The notes beneath the pieces were generated by a model. It saw only the letters and a list, made by a program, of their open reading frames with translations. It ran no database searches and was not told the DNA's origin. Both the position numbers and the translations under genes were made by a program. Shown here one piece after another: positions 45,466-56,323 of a DNA stretch of 64,000 nt. Each line of letters begins with the position of its first letter. The stretch's first letter is position 1. This DNA is from Labyrinthula sp. Ha (lineage: Eukaryota > Sar > Bigyra > Labyrinthulida > Labyrinthulaceae): assembly GCA_015227615.1 (NCBI GenBank), contig JAALGZ010000046.1, forward strand, positions 230,882 through 294,881. The letters run 5' to 3'.

Positions 45466-45917
45466 TGTTGAGCTTTTTCACCCTTCAAATTTCTCAAAGA
45501 AAAGGACGTGCGCACTTGATAACAGATAAGGAAGAATACATCTAGATATGTGTATTTAACCTTGTTTGAAGTAAATATAATTTTCCTTTATCGGATTCTC
45601 TTCAGAAAAAATCTCGTGTAAAATTTTCATTTTTTATCTTTTTTACACAATTGACTTGTTAATGGATAATTGCCTCATCTTGTTACCGGAACCTAACAAT
45701 AAACGCTACATGGGTTCTCTTGTTCCAAATTAATATAATACAAACTTTACAGTAGAAATACAAATAACCACCTTTGCCATTGAAACCAATATTTTATACC
45801 AAATTAATAAGTTACCCAAGAATAGTAATTTCTTCTCAAATATCCTTAAATATTTTCCCCAGGACTTATTCCTGGTTTTTCAACTCAGAAGCCGTGTTCG
45901 TCTCTTACTGTGATTTA
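45466..45917 (-). repeat. 3' LTR of element C
   Basis: It is collinear with 52349-52798; long shared blocks include AAAGAAAAGGACGTG and ACTTGATAACAGATAAGGAA. Termini in element sense are TAAATCACAG...CTCAACA and are approximate. A purine run (CAAAAAAGAGA) precedes it and may be the polypurine tract. Confidence 0.8.
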
Positions 45918-46430
45918 TCTCTTTTTTGCATTATTGTTGCGACCAAAAATTTCAACTTTAATCGCATCATTCGCAAAGTTTCTCTTAATAGTCTCGCATA
46001 CCTCAACTTATTTTTGAGAATTACCAGTCTTGATTCCAAAGATCGCTTCTTTCTCCAGAGATCTTCTTGTCATCCTTCTATGCAAATTTCTTTTTAAACC
46101 CAATAAAAATTCATCAATACAAGATCATATTAAATTACCCAACATATACACAATTTTCCGGTAGTTGTTATTTTAATCCATATAATTATGTCCACGAATT
46201 TAATATTAATATTATTTATCATCCTTAATGATACTTCTCTCTTACTCATAATAGTCCAAATAAAGAGCAAAATATCATCAACTGACTTACCTAAATGTAT
46301 TACATCATTTTTTTATCCGTCACGGTTGTGTATTTAATTTTTCGTCCACGCACGGAGTTTTCACTGAAAACACGGTATGGAGAGTCTGCTATGACTACGT
46401 TTGGTCTCAACTTAGAAGTCTAAAAAAACT
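45900..46430 (-). pseudogene. MT-A70-type methyltransferase domain of element C
   Basis: In sense order: LRPNVVIADSPYRVFSENSV, where D-S-P-Y stands at the place of the family's D-P-P-W. Then come RGRKIKYTTVTDKKM, and after a frameshift DILLFIWTIMSKREVSL (family LFLWV), FVDIIIWIKITTTGKL (family WVK...GK), and in a further frame IDEFLLGLKRN (family HExLLvGxKG) and VEVCETIKRNFANDAIKVEI followed by FGRNNN. Motif order and spacing match the domains in A' and B. The changed DPPW motif and the frameshifts indicate loss of activity. The domain ends at the 3' LTR boundary. Confidence 0.8.
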
Positions 46431-46869
46431 ATACATTCATTTTCTTTACAATACTATTTTTAGACTATTCCATAAATAAACTTTTGACTTCAAGCTATTA
46501 TATGTTGCCTTCCACATACTTGGGGTTACGGTCTTGGCCAAAGAAATAGCATTGCCGTTCGCAGATTAATCATACTTTCTTACTAACAGTTTTGCTTGCA
46601 TAACAAATACACGAATATTCTCATCCCTGTGCACATAACTGTTAGTTAAAGACACTACAACTTCTCTCAGTTCCTCTAAATATTTACTCTAACTAGGACA
46701 TGAATCGCGTTTCTCTATCATATAAATCTTACTCTTGACAGTACCCAGCCTTACTCTCAACTCTTCCAAAGTTAAAGGGTCGTATACTTGAGTAAAAAAC
46801 TGCTCCTTAGCATGTTTTTGCATATTCTTTAACATGCCTCCATAAAGAAAACAACATCTCCAGGGCCAT

Positions 46870-47150
46870 TTAACTCACATTCCTCGGCAGCTTCAACTTA
46901 AAATAACTCCCATTTAAAAGTTTGTAGTCAACTTTTCTGACTTTTTCTATGTCCAGCTTCAATTCGTCATAATGTTCAAAACTTTCTCTATACAAAATTC
47001 TCTGTAATATAGTGTAGACCTGCTGTTTTCCTATACCTGGAAGATACTTCGCTATCCCAATAAACTGTTTCATCCCACACTGTAATATCACCATCCTCAA
47101 CATATAATACTCGTAGGCCGATAAATTTAATTGGAGACATTCTTTCGTAT
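46870..47150 (-). pseudogene. Myb/SANT-like domain of element C
   Basis: The frame reads SAYEYYMLRMVILQCG, then MKQFIGIAKYLPGIGKQQVY and TILQRILYRESFEHYDEL. Compared with the copy in B this keeps the first-helix acidic/aromatic residues, the C/Y-G turn, the L-P-G loop, the K-Q-Q-x-Y recognition helix and a following helix with F-x3-x-L-x-L-D. A Leu codon sits where Trp is expected at the domain start. It follows the chromodomain as in A' and B. Confidence 0.75.
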
Positions 47151-47259
47151 TAATGAATATATTTCTATCGATTAATTTCTTATCAAAATTTTCATAATAT
47201 GATTCAAAGGATTCAACCTTACTAAATTGATATCTCCCTAGTAGGCATCATCGGGAAAC

Positions 47260-47500
47260 AGTGTTTGAATAAACTGAATACATTCTGTCGACAAGAGCAA
47301 ATCTTCTCTCCGAAAATAGTCCGCTACCATAACTGGGAGGTTTTCAAACATTGGAACGATTGATTCCGAATTGCTTTGCTATGGCGGGAATCCCTTTCAT
47401 TTTAATTTCAGTTAAATTTCGCCCTTCTCCGTCCTTTTTACTCCACGTATTTTTTTTCAACATCAAGTTTGTCCTTATTCAATATAAAGACGACTCTGGT
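47260..47500 (-). pseudogene. Chromodomain of element C
   Basis: One frame reads LKLK, TGA, KGFPP, TAG, QSNSESIVPMFENLPVMV. K-W-K-G-F/Y-P-P is the core chromodomain motif, and here Trp is replaced by TGA. The following FENLPVMVADYF corresponds to the post-chromodomain stretch INEDVPLLVRNFL of element B. It lies between integrase and the Myb-like domain. Confidence 0.6.
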
Positions 47501-47849
47501 ATCAGCATCTGGCAAGAACTAACTGGGAGCAAACGAGATAAGAAGCCTAAAATGTCTCATGCTTCGCTTTCCGTTTAATTCTTCTACCTCATATAAATTC
47601 ACCGATACCACTTGAATTACTTGGGAAGATCTGGATCATCTCGAATGATAATTTTTCGTATTGCCCACGTCAGCCCCCTTATGCTTGCCAAGATATATTC
47701 GTCACTATGAGAGTTAATCGGTGCAAGTCTTTGATTTAAGCTTCTATTGACCAAGTCTAGATACGAAATCCCTGTTGATAAGCTACTTTTTGATAACTGT
47801 GTATTCTCCGACTCAAGTCCTCTGATACTATCCTAAGTCTCTCCAAATT

Positions 47850-48750
47850 TCCCCTGCTAATGCCACATCATCCCTCTCCTACCGATAGGAAGTTGGGTGA
47901 TACACCCATCGGAAGTTGCAATGGGGTTTTCTTCTCCGGTCCTCTAAAGGTTAACATATTCATGTCTAAAAAACTTCACACAATCAATAAAATGCTAGAC
48001 CCCTTATCTTCTGGAAATCCAAACTCGGAAACCAATTTTCGTAGATATTTGATAATGCTTTAATTTCACACCTCCGCCGCTCCATTTTTCTGTGAAGTAG
48101 ACGCTGTGGTTAATCTTTTTATTCCTCCAGATTATCTAAGGGGCTTCTGCACGACTTGATTCACAAAATGACTACCCTGGTCTGTCAGCAACAAAAAGTC
48201 TTTCCCCAACTGAAAATGAGCATGCCATCACTACAATACTTCAATAACCGCTTCTGCATGAACACTCTTCGTGTGTGACAATATTGTTGCGTTCGTAGAC
48301 TGTCAATAATAACAAAAATTCAACTAGCAGAGTTTATATACAAAAAATCCGGGCATAATATCTTCCTCGCTTCTTCACCAAATTCAGTTATATTCAGCGG
48401 ACTTCTAATAACTAGCGAGCTTCTTTAGTAATGTAAACATTGATAACACATCCTATCTAATGTTTTCTTCATCAAAATTACATCCTCTATATAATAATGT
48501 TTAGCTATATACTCCAGCTCATTCTTCTTTGACCCATGATTATATAAACAATGGTATGAAAAATAGTAGGCGTTAATAAATATCTAGTCAAAACTATTTT
48601 ATCTTTCTTCTTAAGTACTTCTGTCATACCTTCAACGTAACGTTGCTACATCATCAAGACAAAATACTCATCCATTACCTCCCCCTGGCGAAGCTAAAGG
48701 GGCAGCTCTTGAAGGATGCCTATTGCTCACATCGTACGTTTCTACTCTTC
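47850..48750 (-). pseudogene. Integrase core of element C
   Basis: DFLLLTDQGSHFVNQVVQKP (about 48,205-48,140) carries the second catalytic Asp. TSQKNGAAEV followed by stops and IIKYLRKLVSEFG (about 48,105-48,020) carries the Glu. Both match A (VTDRGSHFANQ and NGEVEIVHRK). The N-terminal zinc region and first Asp are expected at 48.3-48.75 kb but are poorly preserved. Confidence 0.75.
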
Positions 48751-48799
48751 TCCAGTACTCTTAATCGATGTTATTTACTCTGAATACCTCCTCACTGCC

Positions 48800-50404
48800 T
48801 CTCTGCAGGTTAAACGACCTGGATAGACAGTCAGTAGCTATGCTCTTCATGCCATCTAGATGGTAGGCTTTCAGGTTAACTCGTGAAAACTCTACTGTCC
48901 ACTGGCATATTCTCTATGCATACGCCTTAATCTTCACATTCTCAGGAGCAAGCACCCATACAAGGTTACGATAATATGTAAACAGGATAAGTTCCCTATT
49001 ACTAAATAATTAAATGTAAGGAAATTTCTGGATTGCTACTATCATTGAGAAAAACTCCTTACTGTTGACATACCAATCAAGGTTCGATCCTTTGAAAACT
49101 TCAATTTTCAACACTGTAACACGGAATTCATTATTAAACGGGTGCAAATGATTCACTGGTGCGGCACATTGAGATACATATAAACTCAATTTAAATCCGA
49201 TGTATTGGAGAATATTTATACACCCTTCTTCATGGCGCTAATGGTTTAGTGTTGTATTTAGTGACTTCTTCAATGCTTTAATAAGCAAATTAAAAACTTT
49301 AATTCACCAGACCATGATAACTTTAACTTTATCCACTCCATGTTTTGCACTTTCCATTATAAATTATATCGACATGTTACTAATTTTGTTATTTTCGCCA
49401 ACCCGGTATGACCGAAGACAAAATATTGGTCGTGTGGATAACCTATGCGAGCTCATGAACAGAAGTGGTTTGTGCTCTAAACAGCAACTGTTCAGCATAT
49501 TTTTAACAAAACCCGTGACCTTTACTGCTGGTTTTCCCTCCATAAAATTCCTCGCCAGTAGCTAACAGTACGCATTTTTCTGTGCTTAACCTCGATTTCA
49601 TTTTCTGGATCCTTTTCAAGTAACACTCCAGCATAGAATAAATATCATCTATATTATCTGTTACTAACATCGCGTCGTCATTCCACTGTATAGCTTTATC
49701 CAGCCACAAATCACAAGGTTCCAATACACCAGATATTTTCCTCATGTTAAGTACGAAGGGTATATTGCACCGTCCTCCTGGCGAACCACAAAATGAATAC
49801 GCGGCACCTCAAGGTGTCACAAAGGGAAAATACTCACTCAATGAACCCTTCGTATGCAAATAATCGAGTCCTGATATTAAATCGAAGCTCATAAAAATCT
49901 TTTTTGCTCTTGTTGTCGGGATTTGTTGTTCAATCCAGGGTAACGTATTACTAACTCGGGTAGTAATATTATTCCGTGAACGAAAGTCCACCACTATCCG
50001 AAATTTTTAGGGCCCTTTTTAGGGACACCCAGGACGCTACTAGCAGTGGTTGGGTTATTACTTACTTTAATAATCTCCGCAGTAACCATCTACGTGATGC
50101 GTTTAACCAGGAATCTCTCCTGTTCATGTCCTAAAGGTCCTGGTTTGAGTACAACCAATACTCTTCCCAGTAGCAAAGTGTACTCTATGGGCGGTAATAT
50201 AGATAACTGTGTTGGTGACTCTCTGCTTACAAACGCAGCACAGTTTTTCATAAATAACTTCTCAAACTTTCCCTTATACATCGGAGAATTATTAAGCAAG
50301 GATAAGTTCATTCTTCCAAAATCTTGACTAATTGACTTCTTCATGTTCTCCATAACTTCTTCGGCCGAATGATCAAGATTCAATCTTTCATCTATTCCCT
50401 TCAA
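48800..50404 (-). pseudogene. Reverse transcriptase and RNase H of element C
   Basis: RT pieces appear in order in several frames: IFMSFDLISGLDYLHTKGSL (motif A, about 49,900), then DKAIQWNDDAMLVTDNIDDI with the palm W-N-D-D at about 49,685-49,674, aligning with QWIDDSLLYADD of A. The RNase H end is WTVEFSRVNLKAYHLDGMKS followed by IATDCLSRS (about 48,910-48,835). There are several frameshifts and stops. Confidence 0.75.
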
Positions 50405-50464
50405 CTCAACATCATCTGATTACTCGTTATCAAATAGAACCGGTATTCTCCCTCACGAACCTGT

Positions 50465-51394
50465 CTAACTCCTTCGCAAATATATGGTTTTTACTGCCTC
50501 TTCTCCTATATCCTTATTTGGGATATATTCTGAAGTTGCCAACATCAGCTTTCGTGAGGGTTCCTTCTCCTGGCTTGCCTCTGGTAATTTTCCCACTTTC
50601 GCATATTCATTTACCGCCTCTTTCCCAGAATTTTCATATACCACTTTCTCCACTTCCTCGAAGAATATTTTTTCTGCCCCTACCATCTCTTCAAACCATA
50701 TCGCTAAATAAGAACAGCCTCCCCCCTCAGTAATTTGACTCACTTTATTCTCCTCCCTTGTCATTGCCTTCTTAGGTGATGATAGTGGATTTGAATTGTA
50801 TTGCTTCCAGATATCGTTGCCAATGATAATCTTGTCCCATTTATGGAAATCTAAAATCATGAACTCGATATCTCAGAAAGCGTATGTTGAGCCATTTATC
50901 TCCGCTACTACCTTCTTCATGCTGCCTATTTTCCGCACGTCATAAATAACTCCTACTTCAGCTTTGATTCTCAATGGTTTAATCAATTTTAGAACCCTTT
51001 CGCAGTACTTTCTCAGTTTATCGTTTGTACCAGACCTGAACGCTCCGCTGTCTAAAAGTGCTACGTACATTTTATCCGCCTTCTCTATTGAAACAGCTAC
51101 ATCAATATCACCTGTCACTTTACTAAAATCAACCACGTTTTCTTCATCTTGCATGGGTATCGTTGACAGAAATATTTACCTTTCCTCATCGTAATCCACG
51201 TGCTCTACCCTCATAATCTGGAATCCACTGAAGAAGTTTTCTTCCTCAAACTCCATATCCTCCTGCATTGTATGACTGCCATCATAAACTGATTCATTCA
51301 AAATCGATTTCCTCTCAGCTTCAACTACCTTCAGTTCTTTTCTATCTCTCTCCTCTTTTTTAGCTATATAGGCTTCCCAATTTGAATTTAACAC
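50465..51394 (-). pseudogene. Protease region of element C
   Basis: The segment MYVALLDSGAFRSGTNDKLR has the D-S-G-A active site at about 51,052. Further on, HKWDKIIIGNDIWKQYN corresponds to the C-terminal protease strand (W..FLIGRPELRKM in A). An acidic stretch (EDMEFEEENFFSGF, about 51.25 kb) precedes it. The pieces are in separate frames. Confidence 0.7.
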
Positions 51395-51468
51395 GTCGTC
51401 TGAAGGTCTTGAAGGTTGTGGTTGATCCTCCTATGACATCTTCTTTGGCAATGACCAAAACGAAAACA

Positions 51469-52272
51469 TCACTCGCACCAATATTTCTCAAGGTACTTTC
51501 TTTTGACTTCTTTTTCCATTTTCTTTGGATCTTCGCCATTGGTTTTCTCTAATTCTTTACACACGCAGATCCGATTTGTATTCTTCCCCGAATTTTTCTT
51601 GTATTTCTTTTCCATTTCCAGCACTGCCTTAGCTCTCTCGAGCATATATGGAGGTGGTATACCCCTTAGTATATGCTTCTTCAGCTCCTCCCTATTCGCG
51701 CTACTTAGCTGTGGCCTCATAAACAAATATTTCTCACGGATCCAAATATATTCCAGTAACAAGTTAATTATGTCCTTGGCTATCTGCTTGGGTTTTCTTT
51801 CCATTCCCACCGGTAGTCTCGTAAGGATATCTTTTACTTCTCTAAAGAGAACTTCTACAGCCTGATCCTGTTTTACTGTTGTATCAAAAACTAGGTTTTT
51901 TGAGATTAAATCTGCTGCCGTACTGCAGTTTTCTATTTCGTCATCATACAAAATTCCTTTCAAGAAATCAATAATCCGCTCATTCCATCCTGCCTTCCCG
52001 CAGCTCTCAATCTGATAATACGTCTTCTGATTTAATCTCTGCCTCAAACGCACCATATTTCGCTGCTTTGGCTCCAATCTCTCATATTCGTGTATAAACC
52101 TCGTTATTTCAGCTTCTTCAAAGCTTCTTAATTGCCGTATCTTAGTTTGGGACTTATTGAGTATATTTTTTGTAATCTCCGAAAATTGAGTTAACTTTTG
52201 TTTAGATAACTCTGTAAAGAGCCTACTCAATTGCGCTTGTATAAGCTACGTTTCACTATTATCTGTAGACAT
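51469..52272 (-). pseudogene. gag of element C
   Basis: From the ATG at 52272 (MSTDNSET) an in-frame TAG is met at codon 9, then 253 residues are open to 51469. The sequence is charged and helical (SRLFTELSKQKLTQFSEITK; IREKYLFMRPQLSSANREEL), typical of a capsid-like Gag. No zinc knuckle is seen. It starts 77 bp inside the 5' LTR. Confidence 0.7.
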
Positions 52273-52348
52273 AATCTTTGCAAGTTTAACTTCTCTTCAA
52301 CTAGTAAACCTTCGTCTGTTTGTTCAAAAAAGGTTTTCAATATTGCAA

Positions 52349-52798
52349 TATTGATGTTTTTCGTCCTTCAGATTTCCCAAAGAAAAGGACGTGTGCACTT
52401 GATAACAGATAAGGAAGAATCCACCTAGATATGTGTATTTAACTTTGTTCCAAGTAAATATAACTTTCCTTTATCGTATTGTCCTCAGATTAAATCTCAC
52501 GCAAATAATTTTGTTTTTTTTCTTTTTACACAATTAACTTGTTAACGGATAAGTGTCTCTTTTTTGTTAATGGAGCTTACCAATGTAGTACTACCTGGGT
52601 TCCCATATTTCAAACTAACATAGTACAAACTTCGCAATACAAATACCAATAACCACCCTTGACACACAAGCCAATATTTTATACCACATTAATAAGTGAC
52701 CCAAAAATAGTCGTCTCTTACAAAATATCCCTGCACAACTTCTCACAAAGAAAACCACTTCTCGATTCTGAATTCCCATTCGTCTTAACCGACATCTA
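52349..52798 (-). repeat. 5' LTR of element C
   Basis: Direct repeat of 45466-45917. Substitutions are numerous and spread over the whole length, so the element is old. Ends are set by the limits of similarity and could shift by several bases. Confidence 0.8.
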
Positions 52799-53284
52799 TC
52801 CTTATGGTAATGCACCACTGTGCTTAATGTCTAGAACTATGAAAAACGATTCTAAAGAAAGACAAGACAAAATATTAGAAGTATAGGCAGATAAAAAATA
52901 GAACTAACAGAGCCAAACTGGAGATAATTGGGTTAATTGAATCTCCTAGCTAAAAACGAAGAATTTATAGAAATAAATATGTTAAGAGGTTGTTTCTGTA
53001 GAGCCAATCGTTTGTGTAAGGTTAAGAAAAAAAACTACAAATTCAGTCGTTATAAAAAGTGATCAAGTAATTTCTTCACGTTGATAGTGCTGGAAAATGG
53101 ATATTATCAACTTAGAAGAGCGGAACTACTGGAATTATTCTAAAACTCTTAAAAAAAACAATTAGGCTTTAAAATCATTCCAAATATTTTTCATCTGATT
53201 AAACATCCGTCGTACTCTTTAAAAGCGAGGTTTCTTTTGCTTTTCAGGATGAAAGATTTCTTCTACCTCTTGTTCACACTTAAT
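52799..53284. other. Spacer between element C and the ROCO gene
   Basis: About 490 bp of AT-rich sequence that probably includes the 3' untranslated region of the ROCO gene. Nothing else recognised. Confidence 0.5.
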
Positions 53285-55787
53285 TTATTTCCCAACCAAT
53301 TGATGTATAAAACTTACAAGAAAACTATCTCTTTCTGTTCCAATAAATCTAAAACTAAGTTCGTTTTCTTTAATCACAAATATATCAAGTATTTCACCTG
53401 GACCAAAAATTATTCTAGAAAAGAACTTGTACAAAAATGAATCTTGAAGCTTTTTGTGGCTAAAGAAAATAAAAACAATTTGCAGAAACTTTTCTCTTGT
53501 AATCGGATTATCTGTTTTCCACACTAAATCAGGAGTCAAAGATATTTTTAATTTTGAATCTTTTACTTCAGGGAGTAATTCTGGAACAATAAAAGCATTT
53601 CTTTCTCTTGGATCTGCAAATAAAACCAAACTATGTAAAGCTAAGTTTAAAACATATTCTTTTTCTTTTTTTGAATATGTTCTTAATAAAACTTCAAATA
53701 AATCTTTTCTTATTATTCCTGAATCAATATATTTTCTATAGTTTGAAAATACTTTTTTATTTGTTCTAAAAGCAAGTTGATGAAAAGTTTCATCACGAAT
53801 AAAACTTCCCAAAGCTTGAGCTAAAAAAGAGGGTGCAAAAAATATAAAATTTTCACTTTCAGATAAATTTATATCTTTGAAATAAGAAATAATTCCTTCT
53901 TTAGAATATATTGCTAACATTTCTTCCATTTCTTCTTCAGAAAAGTTACACTTTTTAGCTTTTAGTTTAAACTTTTGAACTGTCATATAACTTGATTCTT
54001 CACGACAATTATCCAAAAATAATACATAAACAGATTTGATCCATGTACCTGACTCGAATAAGTCATTTAACGTTGATTCATGTATCCACATGCTCATTAA
54101 CTTCTTTTTAATTGCGCCTTCACGACTCTTATTAGAATCTACAGCATTTTCAACAGGAAAGAAAATTGTTTCTTTATCTTCAACAAGATTTAAATTCCCA
54201 GAAAGGTTAGACAAAAAGGACTTAATGGTGTTGTTTATATTCTCAAGGCTTTTATTTTTCTTTAAGAAAGTATTTAAATAAGTTCCAATTAATAAAACAG
54301 TTGCTTTTGGAGTATTTCTTAAAATACTTTCACACCAAAACTTTAGTCTAAATAAATCTTTTTCTTTTAACTTTGTCATATTATAAACAATCAAATATAT
54401 AGCTTTTTTATTCATAAAAATATGATGAACTGAAGAAAAAACTTCTTGTCCACCAAAATCATAAACACGTAAAAAAGTATCATAACTTTTAAAATCTGAA
54501 TAACTCGTATCTGTTGTATATTGTTCAACAAAACTTTTCTCTCTTATAGTTCTTGTAATCAACTCATCTTCAAAATCTAATTTATATTTTGACTTTTTTT
54601 GAACCTCATGTTGAATAATATATTTAAAATCCAACATATTCTTCACTCTTTGAACAGTAAGATCATATTTTGTAAGAGGTTTAAATACATTCATATCGTC
54701 GTTAACCTGAAATATTTGATAATCTTCCAAAACTAAAGTAGATTGTGTTTCTTTTTGAAAACTTTTTCCAGATAAGTTTCTTAATAAAGAAGTTTTTCCA
54801 GTTCTTCCAGCACCTAAAAATAAAGTTAAAGTAAATAAAATACCCATAAGAATAACTGGAAGTTCTTGTAACGAACCTATCTCTTCATATTGACTTTGCA
54901 AAGCAGAATGAACAACTTTTTTTAATATTTTAGTTTTCCCTTTAGGTTCAATAAAACTTCCATAAACTTGAAGACCAAGAATAGAAGGATGTGAATCAAC
55001 TATTTCTTGTAACTCAATAATATCTTCTTCTAATCGCTTTTTGGATCCGAAAAATTCAGAATATATTAAAATTTTTATTCTTGTATTAGTTTTCAACAAG
55101 TTTTTTATAGCTGAAATAATAACTTTATTTTGAACCTCTCCAAGAATACTAAAAACTCAATATTTTAATAAGAAATACTCTATTCTTAAGATTGTTTTAT
55201 TAAAAGATAAACTTTTAAATATATTTGATATATATTTTGTACTGAAGTTGTTTTGATATAGTCTAAATAATAATACAAAATATTTTTACTTTATATCTTT
55301 TACACTGATTGATTTCAATAAACTGCAAAAAGAACTCACTTCAGGAATATTACACCCCAAAAACCTAAACTAAACATATTAAACAAAGATACTTCAAATG
55401 ATTCAGTTTCAAGATTTTAAGTTCTTGAAGCTTTTTAAAGTTTTCATCACTGAATCTGCATTTCCAAAATCTAAAGTTAAGAAAAGAAAACAAAATAAAA
55501 TACCTGAGTTTTTTCACAACTGGAAAACAGAGAATAAATCTTATAAATATAGACTTAGCAGCATCAAAGGGACAATATCGAAATCTAACATAAAGATAAA
55601 AGAAGATAGAATACCTTACAGTAGAAGCTTCCTTATCTGGTTGGAACCCTTTTACAAACTCTGTTATCTCCCTTTTGAACTTGTTTGGGTTAATAGGAGT
55701 TTGCTCATCATAATGTTTCCTTTGAATAATTAAGCTTATTAAACTACCATACAATATAAAAGTCTGCTTTGTCATATCTTTCTTCAT
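53285..55787 (-). CDS. LRR-Roc-COR (ROCO family) GTPase with six tiny introns
   Basis: Splicing six introns (55614-55585, 55503-55471, 55392-55365, 55289-55263, 55178-55149, 54843-54814; 30, 33, 28, 27, 30 and 30 nt) gives an exact 774-residue frame. All begin GTA and end TAG. The N-terminal 250 residues are leucine-rich repeats (ENFKKLQELKILKLNHLK; ISAIKNLLKTNTRIKILIY). The Roc GTPase follows, with P-loop GAGRTGKT at about 266-273, created by splicing, then YDFGGQEVF and VLLIGTYLN at the Thr-His-x-Asp position. The C-terminal part resembles COR (LDNCREESSYMTVQKF, LAQALGSFIRD), the dimerisation module. There is no kinase domain. ROCO proteins act in signalling and cytoskeletal control in many protists. 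The G4 motif is unusual (GTYLN), so nucleotide specificity may be altered. The shared motif at 55856-55870 lies 69 bp upstream. Confidence 0.92.
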
Positions 55788-55855
55788 ATTGTTGTTTAAT
55801 TGATTTCATCGTTTTATTTTTATTTGTTTGTTTTTGTTATTTTAGTACATAAATT

Positions 55856-55870
55856 AATTGCCCAAAATAT
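55856..55870 (+). promoter_or_regulatory. Shared upstream motif AATTGCCCAAAATAT (ROCO)
   Basis: It is identical to 31801-31815 and to the minus-strand motif upstream of kinesin-14. It lies 69 bp upstream of the ROCO ATG, in reverse orientation relative to the kinesin copy. It would work either as an orientation-independent factor site or as a palindrome-like initiator. Confidence 0.5.
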
Positions 55871-56323
55871 TTTTTTTTGTAAAAGTAATAATTTGTGTGA
55901 ACTCTTTCTTACTAGAACTTGTGAATATTAATAATTATGGGTTAGATATTTTATAGTAGAATATTAGATTACTAGGGTTATCTTAGGGTAAAATATAGGT
56001 AGTTAGAGAATGGCCAATCCAGCCATTAATTAAGGTTTAACAACCAACAAAAGATAAATCACAGATTATTGTGCTTGTTTCTCCAAGTATCTTGATAATA
56101 GTCTGCTTATCTTACTAAAAAAGGTTATCATAGTTAATTTGGGCTTGAACTTATCAACTTAGTTTCGTCTAGGTTTGTTCAAGGATAAAACTTGGTTACA
56201 TTTGACAGATTTAGTAAATCTTGCGAGAGTTACTTTTTCTTTGGGATTTGTGTTAGGAATATTGATCACCCCGTAGATCGATAGATTGTTTAAACAATTG
56301 TACTCCAAAGCACTTTAGGAAAA
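55871..56323 (+). other. Leader or 5' LTR region of chromovirus A (boundaries unresolved)
   Basis: This stretch lies between the ROCO promoter and the first gag ATG of element A, so it should contain A's 5' LTR. The 3' LTR has been lost at the telomere, so no repeat pair exists to fix the boundaries. A telomere-like CTAGGGTTATCTTAGGGT occurs near 55,973. No tRNA primer-binding site is evident. Confidence 0.4.

Larger units (their letters stand above)
45466..52798 (-). mobile_element. Ty3/gypsy chromovirus C with Myb and MT-A70 tail (dead)
   Basis: This is a minus-strand element of 7.3 kb between direct repeats of about 450 bp (45466-45917 and 52349-52798). In order: gag, protease (DSGA), RT, RNase H, integrase, chromodomain, Myb-like domain and MT-A70 domain, the latter ending at the left LTR. 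It is more decayed than B, with many frameshifts and stops. Protein similarity to A and B is clear but modest, so it represents a third family with the same architecture. No convincing target duplication was found. Confidence 0.87.

Noticed and set aside
45774-46097. A + strand frame similar to 52659-52886, considered as a conserved LTR-encoded gene
   Set aside because: Its similarity is explained by the LTR repeat pair of element C; the minus strand encodes the methyltransferase end there.
49080-49095. GGTTCGATCC resembling a tRNA B box, and a similar GGTTCGAAT near 27,189
   Set aside because: No A box or cloverleaf could be formed around either; the first lies inside the RNase H region of element C.
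55970-55995. Interstitial telomere-like sequence CTAGGGTTATCTTAGGGT
   Set aside because: Only two imperfect units; too short to call a telomere remnant.
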